Source: Larus michahellis
Taxonomy: Eukaryota > Chordata > Aves > Charadriiformes > Laridae
Length of the DNA: 64,000 nt
Assembly: GCF_964199755.1 (NCBI RefSeq)
Contig: NC_133899.1
Location: forward strand, 85,419,371-85,483,370
Reading direction: 5' to 3'
A program made the translations under genes and the position numbers. The first letter of the stretch is position 1; each line of letters starts with the position of its first letter. Shown here piece after piece: positions 25,325 to 37,300 of this stretch. The notes beneath the pieces were generated by a model. The model was not told where the DNA came from and did not search any database. It saw nothing but the letters and a program-made list of their open reading frames with translations.

Positions 25325-28300
25325 CTGATTATATGGAAAAAAGAGTATTTAACTTGTGTTTTGGCTCACTTAATGCAGTTAAAGAGAAAATACTGGCAGT
25401 CGGATGCCATGTGTCCAGCAAGTACAGGTCACCTTATAGTTGCTAGGATAAACAGTTCAAAACAAAAGCACAACTGAGGAATAGATAAATTGGGAATTCT
25501 GCAATTAGGTGTTTTAAGTGCTGTAAAGAATAGTAATTCATATATTACACAGGGCTTACGCACATTAATGCTGTTCAGGAATTCCACAGAAGTAATACTG
25601 CCTTCCAAACAGCCATTACTGTGACTAACGGTGTATTTTGTGATAACAGCTTGGCCTTCACAAATGTTTCACTGTGATGCGGTTGATAGCATCTCAAGGA
25701 GTATTGGTGAAATGCGGCTGACTAGTAAGCCTCTGCGTAGTAGTTGTTTTTTTTCCACTTACTGGCATAAGTCAACTGCACGAACTGTTAATGGTCAGAA
25801 ATTACTTTTATTAGGCTGAAACCAAGTGACAGAGCAGTGACAAAGGCTTGCTTTAAAACCTAGCACTCCATGAAGAATTTTTATTTTGAATGTAGCGACT
25901 GCAGTTTCTTTGAAGGCTATTGTTTCACTGTAGTGCTAATTCATGATCATAACACTCTATTCCCATGAAACAAAATAAAGAGAGGATGTTCCCACAGAAC
26001 AAGGTATAATGCTTGAAAAAGTATTCCTTGCAGGTAAGCAGAAATGATTCCGATTGATTCAAATGAGTGAAAAGAATAACAGAAACCTGTATGAACACTA
26101 CAGATGCACAGCCGTTATTCTCATCACTCAGCCTGATGCTTTTGCTCTTTGCAAATTATTTTGAGTGCATCAATGAGCATGAATAAACTATATTTTTCTG
26201 GCATTTCAATTATCAGCCTAGTGAAATGTATCAGAGGTGCTGTATTGCTACTGCTTACAGCACAAAGGTATGTTTAAGGAGTGAGAAATTCAGTTCTTGA
26301 CTAGGGTGTTGTCATAGATGCTTGGATTTTTAAATACCAACGGGACCCTTCTGTTCAAATGGCTTGTCCTGTGTCACTTGGAACAGGCATTTTTGGTTAT
26401 TAAATCATCATGGAACTTGTAATTCCTGTTTGAGCTGTAGCAGCTATATTTGGAAAGAAAGTCTGATTCTGAAAGAAATATTTCTGGTGATGGAGAATGC
26501 TGGGTATATTGTTCCAACAATTAATCACTGCTGCTGTTAAATTATACTTCTCTTTGCATCTGAGTTTTTCTAGCTTTGGCTTTCAGTGACTGCATCTGAT
26601 GAGGTCTTTTGTTTCTGGATTAAAGATCCATTGCTTATTAGAAGCCTCTTCCACGTGCAAGTACCTGCTGGTTTCTGACGAACTCTCTTCCTCACAGCCT
26701 GTTGAAAAAGCACATTGATTAGAGCCTTCTTAGACTTACGGGCTGAAGTCATCTTTCCCACAGTGGCTAACTCATTATGAGCTTCTTCTGGACGTTTTGA
26801 AACTTAGAAATAGTTGTTAGGGCAGCACCGTACAAGGTGTAGTTTCAGTGCTTTGCATTGATTCACTCTCTTCGTTGTATCTCCTCAGTATTCTTGCTAT
26901 TCACATAAACCAAGGTTTTACTTTAGGAATTTATTTTCTATTTTTTACTAATCATTGCATCCAAATAATGTAATTATTCCTGCTTTTTAGGCCATCTTGA
27001 ACATGATCTGCGTCTTTTGTTCTTAAGCATGAACTTGTATTTGACTATATTCGAATTTAAGTGAGATTAGCTGACTCATGTAACTGATGTTGCTTGATTC
27101 ACTGTTTTCTGTTATACAGTTTGCTACCAGTGATTTTATATTTATCCATTTTTGTTCCTGTCATTGATAAAGATAGCAGCACTGTCCCAAATTCTATACA
27201 ACCACTAAAAACATCCCTCTTAAATGATTACACACTTATATATTTTTTGTGATATCTCTTCACTGGTTTTCAGTTATTGTGGTGAACCTCACTAATTTTT
27301 ATATAGTGACAAATGTCGCTATAGAAATGTCATGCTTTTAAAGAAAATGTCACACGATCACATCTGTTATAGACCATGGTTAGTGTTAACCCAATTACCG
27401 TACCAGTTGGTTTTGTAATATATTAAAAAAAGTTTGTCAAGCTCTACTTCCCACATAACTATGTTAATTATTGTTAATTATGCTACTATCCTTTAGTCCT
27501 GTTTGCATACATTATCTTGCCATGATTTAGCTTTGTGTTGATGTTAATCTGACCTAACCTGTAGTTAATTGGGTCATCTACTACTAACCTTTTTAAGTAA
27601 TGATAAAGCGTTAGGATTTTTCCAGCTCTATAATTTCTTCTAAGAAGAAACACTCTGTTCTATGGAGAAAAAGTTAAATCTTTCAAAGAGCTGCCTGTCT
27701 GGTCCTTGAAATTTAAGGATCTTTCCTTCTAGTCGTTAATGTTTCCTGTGTTGCCTAGTGAGTGGTAGTATAGAAAGTATTTCCTTTTCACAGTGAGAGA
27801 GCGGTATTTCTTTCTACCTCTTTCCAGTACACTTGTACTGTGTCGAAATGATTGTAATACTTAAATAATAGCAAAAACTCAAGCAGTTGGACCCATCCTT
27901 ATTTTGGAAAGCAGTTCTTGTATTTCTTAATAGATTTGTAAAGAGTTTTCAATTTTTTCTCAACAGCTGTTTTAAATGAAGGCTGAGACTCTCTGTGTAT
28001 GATTGTGGGAACCTAAGAGCTGAAAAACAAAACAAAAACAAGGAAATGCAAAACCAAACAGGAGCTGCAGGATTGAGGCAATCAAGGCTATGTTTATGTT
28101 AGCAAATATGGTGGTATGATATAAACATATCTATAGATTAGAGCAGTTGGTGCCAAATATCTGATGCCTATGCAACACATTTTCAGATACTTTGAACTAG
28201 CTCTAGCCTGTCCTGCAGACTAGATGTCTGTTAGCATTTGGAGTGCATCTGGTTTCGTTTCATCTTCAAGAAATGCCATTGATATGCTCCAAGACTGCTC

Positions 28301-30037
28301 CATGTTGCAAATGCAAGCACAGCATGTAAGAGTGGTGGCTGAAATCCACTTCAAAAGCCCACATGTGATCTGAACTAAATGTTAATATAGACACGCTCCA
28401 GGTTGCTGGTGTTGGGGCTTTACAAGCTAGGCTGCCTCTCCTGGATTCTCTGCTGTATAAAACAGGATCAAGTTACCATGCTGATCGTTTTCTGTAGTGT
28501 TCTCTGAATGCAGGCAGTGACCCACATTGCATTGGAAGAACAGTTCCCTGGCATGTATCAAATGTCGCCACAGATATGTTGGGATGATGCATCCATACAG
28601 AGTGAAAGGAGTCACTTCAAAAGGGAAGTACTTGTTCACGCTTCTGTGGTACTGTGTGAGAGGCATTGTGTTACCAAATGTACCAAGTGAGTTTAGATCC
28701 CTCTGAATTCTATGTGTAAAACGTTACTTATTCTGTGCAGTTAAATCAAGTTCAAATGTTCTGAGAAGAAACTTTAGCTTAGAATATCTCTCCGTTACTT
28801 CTTTCACTGGATGAGAATAGTTGTGGCATGTTTTGCAGTCCCATACCAAACCAAATTTTCTTATGGAAGTTGAGGTAGACCATCAATACTTCATGAGTTG
28901 ATTATTTATTTATGATAGTTATGGTTTCATTAAAAATGGCACTACCTACTGGGCAGCACAGCTATGCTTTTAACAGTTTTTATCAGGTTGTTAAAATTAC
29001 ACAGATGATGAATATTTCAATAGTGAGAAAGAGCAAACCATTTAACAAACTACATTTGTTTGAGAATCTTATGCTAGCTAAAATGGCAATGCCTTTTAAT
29101 TTGTGTAAATAACCAAAGCTGCATATTAAGAAAGGGAACTTAAGGTTGCCCATAGCAATTTCAGCAAGTCAGAAGGGTGACTTTTCTGAAGTAGCAAATC
29201 AGTGTCTAGAAATCATTATAGTCCATGCTGGATACAGCAAAATTAATGTTTTAAAAGGAGCAGATCTAAACAGAGGGGAAACTAAGTATGTTAATGATTT
29301 AAGAATTACTTTCCTCCACACCCCAATCAATGATGTGATTAGTGTTCACTGGTAAAAATGATGGGTTATAGGTACAGATAGCCAGCTTTGCTCTTCACTA
29401 TATATTATTTGAATTGTGAGTATTGGTTATAATTATAACATGAATTTTTGTTCATGAATTTGCTTAGTGTAGTTTTAAGGATTTCCACTTGGTGGAGCTT
29501 TATGATTGAATTTTTAATATATAAAATTCTAAATATTTGTGATTCAGACTTAGTAACTTCTCCACTGTAATGAAACAAAATTAATTTCAGAAAATTAAAT
29601 GAAGAGTAAATTTCAGGTGTTTAGTATTCCCTTTCACTTGATTCTTGGATCAAACAATGATGTTTTTTACAAGGTATGATTATGTTACTTGAAAATTCCT
29701 TGATATGATTAATTTTAATCTTTTGAAAACAGGGTGGAATAATAGCTATAATAGGTACTGATGTGTATATTATATTCACAAGTTCAAAATTAATACTCTG
29801 TGAATGTGGATATAGTTATACATACATATTTAAAAAAAACCCCAGAAGTTCCAAGTTTGTAAAGTATTTCTAGATAAAGTAGTGCAATAGTAGTGTAAAA
29901 TAATCTTTTATTCTTACTGCATAGGGTTTTATTAAATTCTGAAGGATCCTAAAGAATTTTAGAAATTATTTTCTCTGAACAGTATGCCTGAAAAGATGGA
30001 AGACTTTTCACTGGAACATAATGCAACACAATGTGTG

Positions 30038-30187
30038 AGACTTCTGTCCTTAGAGAGACTCAAAATTAGACTGGACAAGGCCACGAGGAACCTCATTTAA
30101 TGTGGAAATTAACCACACTTTGAGCGGAGGACTGGACCAGGTAACTTCTTGAGATCCCTTTCAACCTAAATTACTCTATGAATCTGT
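30038..30187 (+). mobile_element. CR1 retrotransposon, old 3' UTR fragment
   Basis: The order of blocks matches the avian CR1 3' region: 'ctgtccttagag', 'actggacaaggcc', 'cctcatttaatg', 'ctttgagcggagga', 'ctggaccaggtaac', 'gagatccctttcaacc' and 'ttactctatgaatctgt'. Each block has several substitutions, so this copy is older than the one at 41309. It carries no coding part and is 5' truncated. Flanking sequence shows no clear target duplication, as usual for CR1. Confidence 0.85.
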
Positions 30188-30923
30188 AAGACAAATTTTC
30201 AGCTGTGAATTATGACAAAAGGTACATAGCCGCAAACTTGAAGGTTTCAGTTTTTGGTTTGATTGATTTGTAAGGTGGAAGGTTTTGGAACAAGTAACCT
30301 TTTGATAGGATTATGGAAGAATGGAGAATTTATATAAATAAGGAGAGGGCTGTCCCTTGGGAGCAATTAATACACAGTATGTGATAGAATTAATTTACCC
30401 ATCATCAAAATATATCTTCATAAAATGTAGCAACATTTCAGCAGTCATAGCAGGTGATGAACAAGATCCTCCATGCGTCTTTGCAGCCTACGTGAGTATT
30501 GCTGTGGGAGATCTCAGTTCCCCCTTATGTATATTATACATAATTTAAAGAGAATGTGCTGCTCAGATCTTTCCACCCCAGGCCTTCCATCAATTTTCCC
30601 ATTTTCTGAGGGATTCTTCCATTCCTTATGTTCCTGATTCAGTCTAGTCTCTCATTCCCCAGACTCCTGAATTGTTACCGTGTCTTCTCTGAAATTAACA
30701 TTATTTTTCTCAGGTAGTGTTTTGTCTTATTTTTAATGTTTACTATATAAATTGAAATTTTACCTTTTTAATAATGTGAATTGAGAATAGCTGGTAAAAG
30801 GAAAAAGAAAAATTGGGTGCTCTGTAATACCTAGATCTGACTAGATGTTGTCTATGGCAGTTTTCCTTTACCTTGTTAGTCCCTATGGCATGCAGAATTT
30901 AGGTATATACATCCAAGAACTTA

Positions 30924-31051
30924 AACAAAACAAAACCCAAAACAACAAACCCCAAACTAAACGCATCCCCACACCCCCTGCAAAAAACCCCAAACCACCC
31001 CAAAACCAAAAAAACCCAAACCACCCAAATATCCAAACCCAACAACAAACC
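30924..31051. repeat. A/C-only low-complexity tract (G/T-rich on the minus strand)
   Basis: About 128 bases made almost entirely of A and C, in irregular AAAAC, AACCCC and ACCCC units. G and T are nearly absent. The minus strand carries repeated GGG/GGGG blocks separated by T-rich spacers of roughly 6 to 13 bases, which is G-quadruplex-like though with longer loops than the strict rule. The open frame across it (94 codons, K/P/N/Q-rich) results from the composition and is not a gene. Confidence 0.85.
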
Positions 31052-31331
31052 AGTCTGAGTCATTCTTGTCTTAAGCTTTTAAAAACTAAGAATTGCCATT
31101 TCTTGATATTCTTGATATTTAGGATCTGAAGCAATATATTGGGAAAGAGGGAAGAGGGACAATCATAATAAAGAATGAATTCCTGCTTTAAAATAACAAT
31201 AACTTTCAAGTATGAGATGCAAAACATCAGCTACAAACATGAGAAATCTATGCAGCAGGTAGTGGACCTCCCTCAAATTATTAGTGGAACAGACAAATGT
31301 CTCGGCAGGTTGAGAGAAAACCTGAATGTAC

Positions 31332-31360
31332 GTCTGACAGCCGTTGTCTGAATGTCAGAC
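31332..31360. repeat. Inverted repeat GTCTGACA / TGTCAGAC
   Basis: Two perfectly complementary 8-base arms (31332-31339 and 31353-31360) flank a 13-base spacer that holds another GTCTG. The arms contain GTCTG/CAGAC, the SMAD-binding core, so several cores lie within 30 bases. It may be a regulatory site cluster or chance. Confidence 0.5.
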
Positions 31361-31638
31361 AGTAATCAAGCAAACCAAAATAAAGGAAACCAGGTCATCT
31401 TGATTGGGCCTGGGCTTAGTGCCACACAGATGTAGTTTGACTGTCTTTAAAAGAAATCAGTTTGGATCCCTCAGGCGGAGCAGTCATGTTAGTACGCCGG
31501 TCTCGCCATGTTGACTAGCCCTGTTGAGGCCCATGTCCCTGCTCAGTGCTGCCTATACCTTTCTATGCCTTCAGGTACCCACGTTGGCAAAGCAGACTAA
31601 ATTCCTACACTGCCTTTTCCCCTAGATCAACTAGACTG

Positions 31639-31675
31639 TTTTTTCTCTTTTTTTCTTTCTTTTTTTTTTTTTTTT
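31639..31675. repeat. T/C tract ending in a long T-run
   Basis: A pyrimidine-only stretch, mostly T with scattered C, ending in an uninterrupted T-run of about 16 followed by AAATAAGG. Simple sequence; no splice acceptor AG follows directly. Confidence 0.85.
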
Positions 31676-34297
31676 AAATAAGGATGGATTTTAAAAATGT
31701 ATAAAATGTTCCTAATGAATCTTTAATGTTTTTAGTGTTACCCTGCCTTCAAACTTTACCAGACTAGGAAACAGGGGAAGAAAAAATCATACATGGAATA
31801 GCTGACAACAGGGATCCTGAGGGAAAATATCTAGAAAAATAAATAGCTTTTGAGGCCAGACTTCTGTTTATAAAAAAAAATACATCTATAGGAATGCCAT
31901 GTGTGCATTTATTCAGTGTTATGCATTTCTATATGTAGGCAGGTAATTTAAGAAACAGTTAAATAATTTTAAAATGTTGTAATTGAAAAACATTGCTAGG
32001 GTGTTCTCTGGGAGATAGATTGGAGCAGACTGAAAGGTGTTTCTTTCTCTCCTCACATCTCTGAACTGCTTTGGAGATTACAAGTATGATTCTCTTCTAT
32101 GCATTGTTAACATGGTTAAAATGTTAATATGTGTGCAGTTATGCTGACTGCATAAATTGGGACCTTTTTTTCCTAAACTATTATTTGAAAATTAATTTCA
32201 GGTAGCAAATCCTGTTCAAGGGAAAAATCTACTATCAATCAATGTATTGTACCAACTAGTTCTTCAATAACTCTTTTAAAAACTTCTTCATTTGTTAACT
32301 TGTAGAGGGGGAAAAAAGAAAAGTGAACTGAGAATAACTGAAGAAAGGCGGTGTTTGCAGAGACGTTTCTTCTTAGCTGCATTGTTTTTCACGCTGGTAT
32401 TAAAATACTATTATTATTTTTTTTTCCTTGTGAAAGCAGAGTAGAATCCCAATGTTCTGGACTCTCACCTTTTCTGCTGCTATGAGGGGTGATGCAGCTC
32501 ACTTTTCCAGTCGGGACAGAGGAAGAGCAGAGTTCAAGCAAAGCCTAGGGACCTGTGTGATCCTTGCAGACCTGAAGCCGTGATCAGAGAAGTAATCACA
32601 CACAGGTTATGTTTAGAATATATACTTAATACACTATGAGCAGCCTCTCCTCTTAGTGAAGGTGTCTGGGGAACTACTGGCTTCTGCTGGTTTCCCTGGC
32701 TCCAAAGTGAAGGTGTTTCAGACAGTATTACTATGGACTTTGCCTCTTCATAGTTGGTATGTGTAACAACTGACAGAGTAGCTATTCCAATAGCATCTAG
32801 ACTCTATTGGATGCAATACAAGCATTTAAGTGGGTTCTTGGCAGAAAGAATTCAAAAGATGAGATGTGCACTGCAAGAAGGAAAGTATTTTCTATACTGA
32901 TTTCATGCAGGTTTATGTGTTCACTGCATAATATGTTGAATTAATTGGGGCTATAATTGCTGAAGAACTGATGCGGGGGGAAGTGCAGTGGTTAATTTTA
33001 GGCAGTTATACAAGAACTCTGTGGCAGAAGTAAAGCTGAAGCTGGAACAAAGTTGCACCACAGTAATCAGACGAGCCACCCTCCTTCCGAGGACAGCTTT
33101 GTGAATTTATGTGGGGTGGGAAGAATGGATTGAACGGATGGAAGACTAAAAAAAAGGGGATGCACATTTGCTTTGCTGCATCCAGCCTAGTTTAGAGCAA
33201 TGTAGGTGATGTGTACATTGATAACTTTGGACATATACTATTGCTTGCTTAAGTTTTATGGGTTGTATGCTCTACCAGACTTTCCTGTGTGTGAGGTTCT
33301 TGACTATGCAAAGCATCATATCAGCATAGCTAGCAAAAGTTGAAGCCCACCTGCACAGACAAGGGAAGATGTAGCAATTCCCTCTGCTAATAGCAAAGCA
33401 AACCATAAAACTCTCTTGTTATATGATACGTTTTGTACCTATCCGTAGCTTTGTTTCTTGAGGGCATAGTGTAATTTCCTAAGAAAGAGGTGGAATGAAG
33501 GATTTTGTGTGGCATGTTGTATATACATTAAATCAATGTATTCATTAAAGCATGATTTAGCTGTTGAACTTCTGTTTAACAAATTGTATCAGGGTTTAGC
33601 CCAGTCCCCAAAACTTACTGACAGACTGCTGGGTAAAGTGGTGCTGCTAGTTTTGCAAGCATCAGTGGAGGCTGTTCAGGCTCACAGTGAGTTCCTAGGT
33701 GAAGCGCCCCATGCAAGATAGTCAGTCTGATGTTCTCTGTGATCTGGACTTTCTGCTGAGCTACACAAGTTGGGCAGTCATGAGGAGGGGAATGCTGCGT
33801 GTGAGTGGGGTAGTACTGCCAGTCTTGAATATTTGAATATTGTAAATAAATTTTTAAACAAAATCATTAGACTGGTCTGAAATAATGAAAACAACTCTCT
33901 TTCTATTGTTGTTTTGGATTTCACTTCTTCCTGCTGCATGGGCTTTCCCTGTGTGTCTTAGATTAAAAGATGAGCCTAAGCTTATGAAAACGAACATGTC
34001 AGCCCTGTCTTGCCTCCTGCTCCGTGGCTAATTCTACTGCTCTTCCTAGTCCCAGCACCTCCCCAGTTCCACTTTGTTTGCAATTCCGACTTCTTGAGGA
34101 ACTTCCTTCTTCAGCTACCCCACTTTGGAGTCTTCCTAACCTTGCAAGCCCTGCACGATGCTGTCGTTCTTCCCTGAATGAATCATTGTTGGTGTGATAT
34201 GGTTGGGGTGTTGGCCTAAAACTGTCAGCCATGGCAAGGATACTTATGCCTTGTCAGTGCTCCTGCAGTTTCTTGCTCAATAGACAGAGGGGGTTGC

Positions 34298-34324
34298 CTG
34301 GTGCAGGCTGCTACCTGCACCTGG
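34298..34324. repeat. Short hairpin: 11-base arms, one mismatch, loop CTGCTA
   Basis: GGTGCAGG (34300-34307) and CCTGCACC (34314-34321) pair perfectly across a six-base loop. The stem extends outward to 11 pairs with one T/T mismatch. The arms contain CAGGTG/CACCTG E-box cores. The stem is too short for a microRNA precursor. Confidence 0.5.
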
Positions 34325-37300
34325 TATAATGGTTTCTAGACATACAAGTAGGAAACTGCTGTGCCAGAACTTTATCGCCTATGATTGCCAGCACAAATAT
34401 CTGCACTAAGCCATAATACCCTGAGAAATCCCATTAAATTAGTATCCCTACTCACAAGTGGGGATATTTCTAAGTATACATCAGTTTACATATTCAACTA
34501 TGAGTATACAAGGCAGAACACTCTTGAGCAATACCACTAAAAGGGAGTTTGCTGGTAGCAGGGTAGCATCTTTCTCGGTTTAGGATGGACTTTTTTACTG
34601 CGTACCCTTTTCATTCTTTAACTTGATCTTGTGTGTGGAATATGGGACACCAGCAGCATTACACCCACAAGCGTTAAGTGATTTCTGTTAACCAGCCTTT
34701 GGTGCAGTTGTAATGAAATGCACTGCTATTTTGTATAAAGGCAACGTGGTAGGTCTTTTGGGCAGGATGCTGTACAAGAAGTAACAAAAGCAATCTGGTG
34801 ATCTCACATACTAGGTTTTGGCCTGCCTTTGACAGCACAGTAGTTGGGGAATGCAATGTTGTAACAGAAAGGACAAGGTTTAGTTTGGAGAGACAAATCT
34901 CAGTGCATCACTTGAATGTTAATGCTGCAAAATGCTGCATGTAGTGGGATCACACCTAGGGTAGGTTATTAGGAATGATTTACAAGGATTAAACAGAGGG
35001 TCTGGGAGTAGAGGTAAGAGCATCTGTATCTGTGCAGACTTGAGAAATGCCAGGCTCTGTTTTTGGTTACCTGATGTGTTATGCTAACTCCAATTATCAA
35101 GTCTACAGGTGTGCTGTTTATTTAACACAGAGACCACGTTAGTGGTTCACTTTTTATTTTGTCCATTGTAACTGAAAAATTGCCATAGCAACTATGTGGT
35201 ACATGATGCAGGTTTTTGGTATTCAAAAGGTCAATTATTTAACTGTGATATGAAAACTTAAGAGTCTCTTTGCCCTTCAGATAATGGAGAAAAATTCCTG
35301 TAAATAAAATTATTGTCTTCTTTTTATATTGTTTTCCTGCAAAATGGTATGTTGATTTTTCTTTAACTTCTTAATTTTTATCTTCTATAACTCTTGCTTT
35401 GCTTGGGTTTGCCATGTACGTTACTCTTAATCAGCCAGTTAGGGAACCAGTCAGGATTTGGGGTGTTCTGATGCTAATGAGCACCTAAAGATTGAATGGG
35501 AAACATGCAACTGAAAGGTTGGATCTGTTATTAAGAGTTGCAGAAATTAATAGAAACCACATCATAAATCAGCTTTTTTCATAAAATGCACTGATATTTT
35601 GGGCAGCATTTGCTTTCATGTATTTCAGCAGCTCCACTTATCAAAAGCAGAAATTGAGGAAGTGAGCAAAAGCAATTTCAGCTAAATAAGCTTTTTCAAC
35701 CTCAAGTGTGTCTTCATGTCTGAAGACTTCATAACTTAATACAGGTCATTTGTTCACATATAATCTAAATCAAAGACTAAGAAATGTAAATACTTCTAAT
35801 AATTTGTTTTAAGGTGGACCTATAGAGGGAGATGTGGGAGAAACTGTGTGATGCTGATGATCTGTTAAAATCCTTCTGTGTATGTGTGAGCTTTGTGTTG
35901 TAAAATATCTAAATTTTTTTTGATGCAGCTGTAATTGAGCAGGGAATGCAGACTGGAGACATTATGAACACTTTTTAAAATCTATTTTTCTTTCATTTGA
36001 TACATCAATCTTCTTAATAAATGACTCATTTTGAGATTTGTCTGGCCATTTTGTTGAGGATCTTGTAAAATGCATGAGCCTTTCAAACCCTAAGAATAAA
36101 TGGTGAAAGAGGACAGTGATTGAAACCTATCCACAGACTGGCTGTCAGAAGGGCTTTCCTGGGCTTCTGTCTCAGGAAAGTATATTGCCATTTGTTTTGA
36201 GTAGACTTGCAGAAGAGAGAAGCTGGGTGACAGTGTAGAGGGCAGAGCTGGGCAGCAGCGCTGGTGACAGGGAATGGTGTTTCATGCCTAACTTCCAATT
36301 TTGATAGGTGCTTAGCATAAATGTTTTCCAATATCCAATGTAGTTGTAATGCTTTCTTTAACATTCCTTTGGTGTTCAACAAGTTTCAGCTCAAGTCAAT
36401 GTTAACCACTGAATAAAAAATTATAGGTCTATGTTTGAAATTTCTAGTCTCTAGATTTATTTTTTTTTAAATGAGAGTTACTGCCTGTAGAAAGCTTCTG
36501 CAGTGTTTCATGTATCATTGGATCCAGTGATGGTCCCATCTACACAGGTGTGTGCAGACAGGAGTGCTTTATAAAAATGAAGCATCGTAACACCTCTGTG
36601 AGGTCAGGGAGAAGTATTACCTGCTTTATAGGGAAGAAAAGGCATAGAAAGACCAGTTTTTATTTGCAGTAACATAGTCTGTGACAGAATTGGGAAATTT
36701 TTATCTGCTGACTTGCAGTTCTCTGCTTTAGTGAGAAGTTGCTCTTTTTCATTTGTGATTTTTTTTTTTCCTTCTGCTTTTTCATCATGTGCATACAGAA
36801 CATTATAAGACTGTATTGCAATTGCATAGTCATGTTGAATTATATAGCATATACCATATGTATAAAAATTTTATTATAAAAATGAGTAGATAATTGTATT
36901 TTTTTAGGTATCAATTTCAACCTACCCATCTAAAAAGAGTAAAATTCAATCCACAGGAGAAATAGTTTTGAGGTCTCTTTTGTATGCTGTTTTTTTTTTT
37001 CTTTCAGCCACAGTAGCTGTGCATTAAATAACTGAACAAGTAAAGTATCCGACATATAAAAGGTAGCATTTAACACCATGAATGAACTAATGCTTACCCA
37101 GCAGAACTGTGAGACATTTGGAAACACAGGGAGATGAGTTAATGATGTAGAAATTGTATATATGCACTGTCTGAAAATCATGTTAAATGGGATACATGGC
37201 ATTGGGTCATTTTTTTTAATTGAAATGGAAAGAAAATTGGTTTATTTTACAGAGTTTGAGGTATTTTTAAGGTATTTTGTTTACTGCAGTGTTTACATCT

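Larger units (their letters stand above)
21848..30037. other. Probable intron of a large gene, mostly featureless
   Basis: AT-rich DNA with no + strand exon I would support. A possible 24-base microexon (24786-24809) and a minus-strand exon candidate (25194-25324) are listed separately. A T-run with a poly-pyrimidine context lies at 24171-24189. The rest shows no identifiable repeat or RNA gene. Treating it as intron depends on the exons at 21757 and 63905 belonging to one transcript. Confidence 0.4.

Noticed and set aside
30925..31129. 94-codon frame rich in K, P, N and Q
   Set aside because: Produced entirely by the A/C low-complexity tract.
34298..34324. Hairpin considered as a microRNA precursor
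   Set aside because: The stem of about 11 pairs is far shorter than the roughly 30 pairs a precursor needs.
37011..37040. Strong acceptor-like site followed by GTAAAG
   Set aside because: Stop codons occur in the short intervening segment, and no coding exon is apparent.
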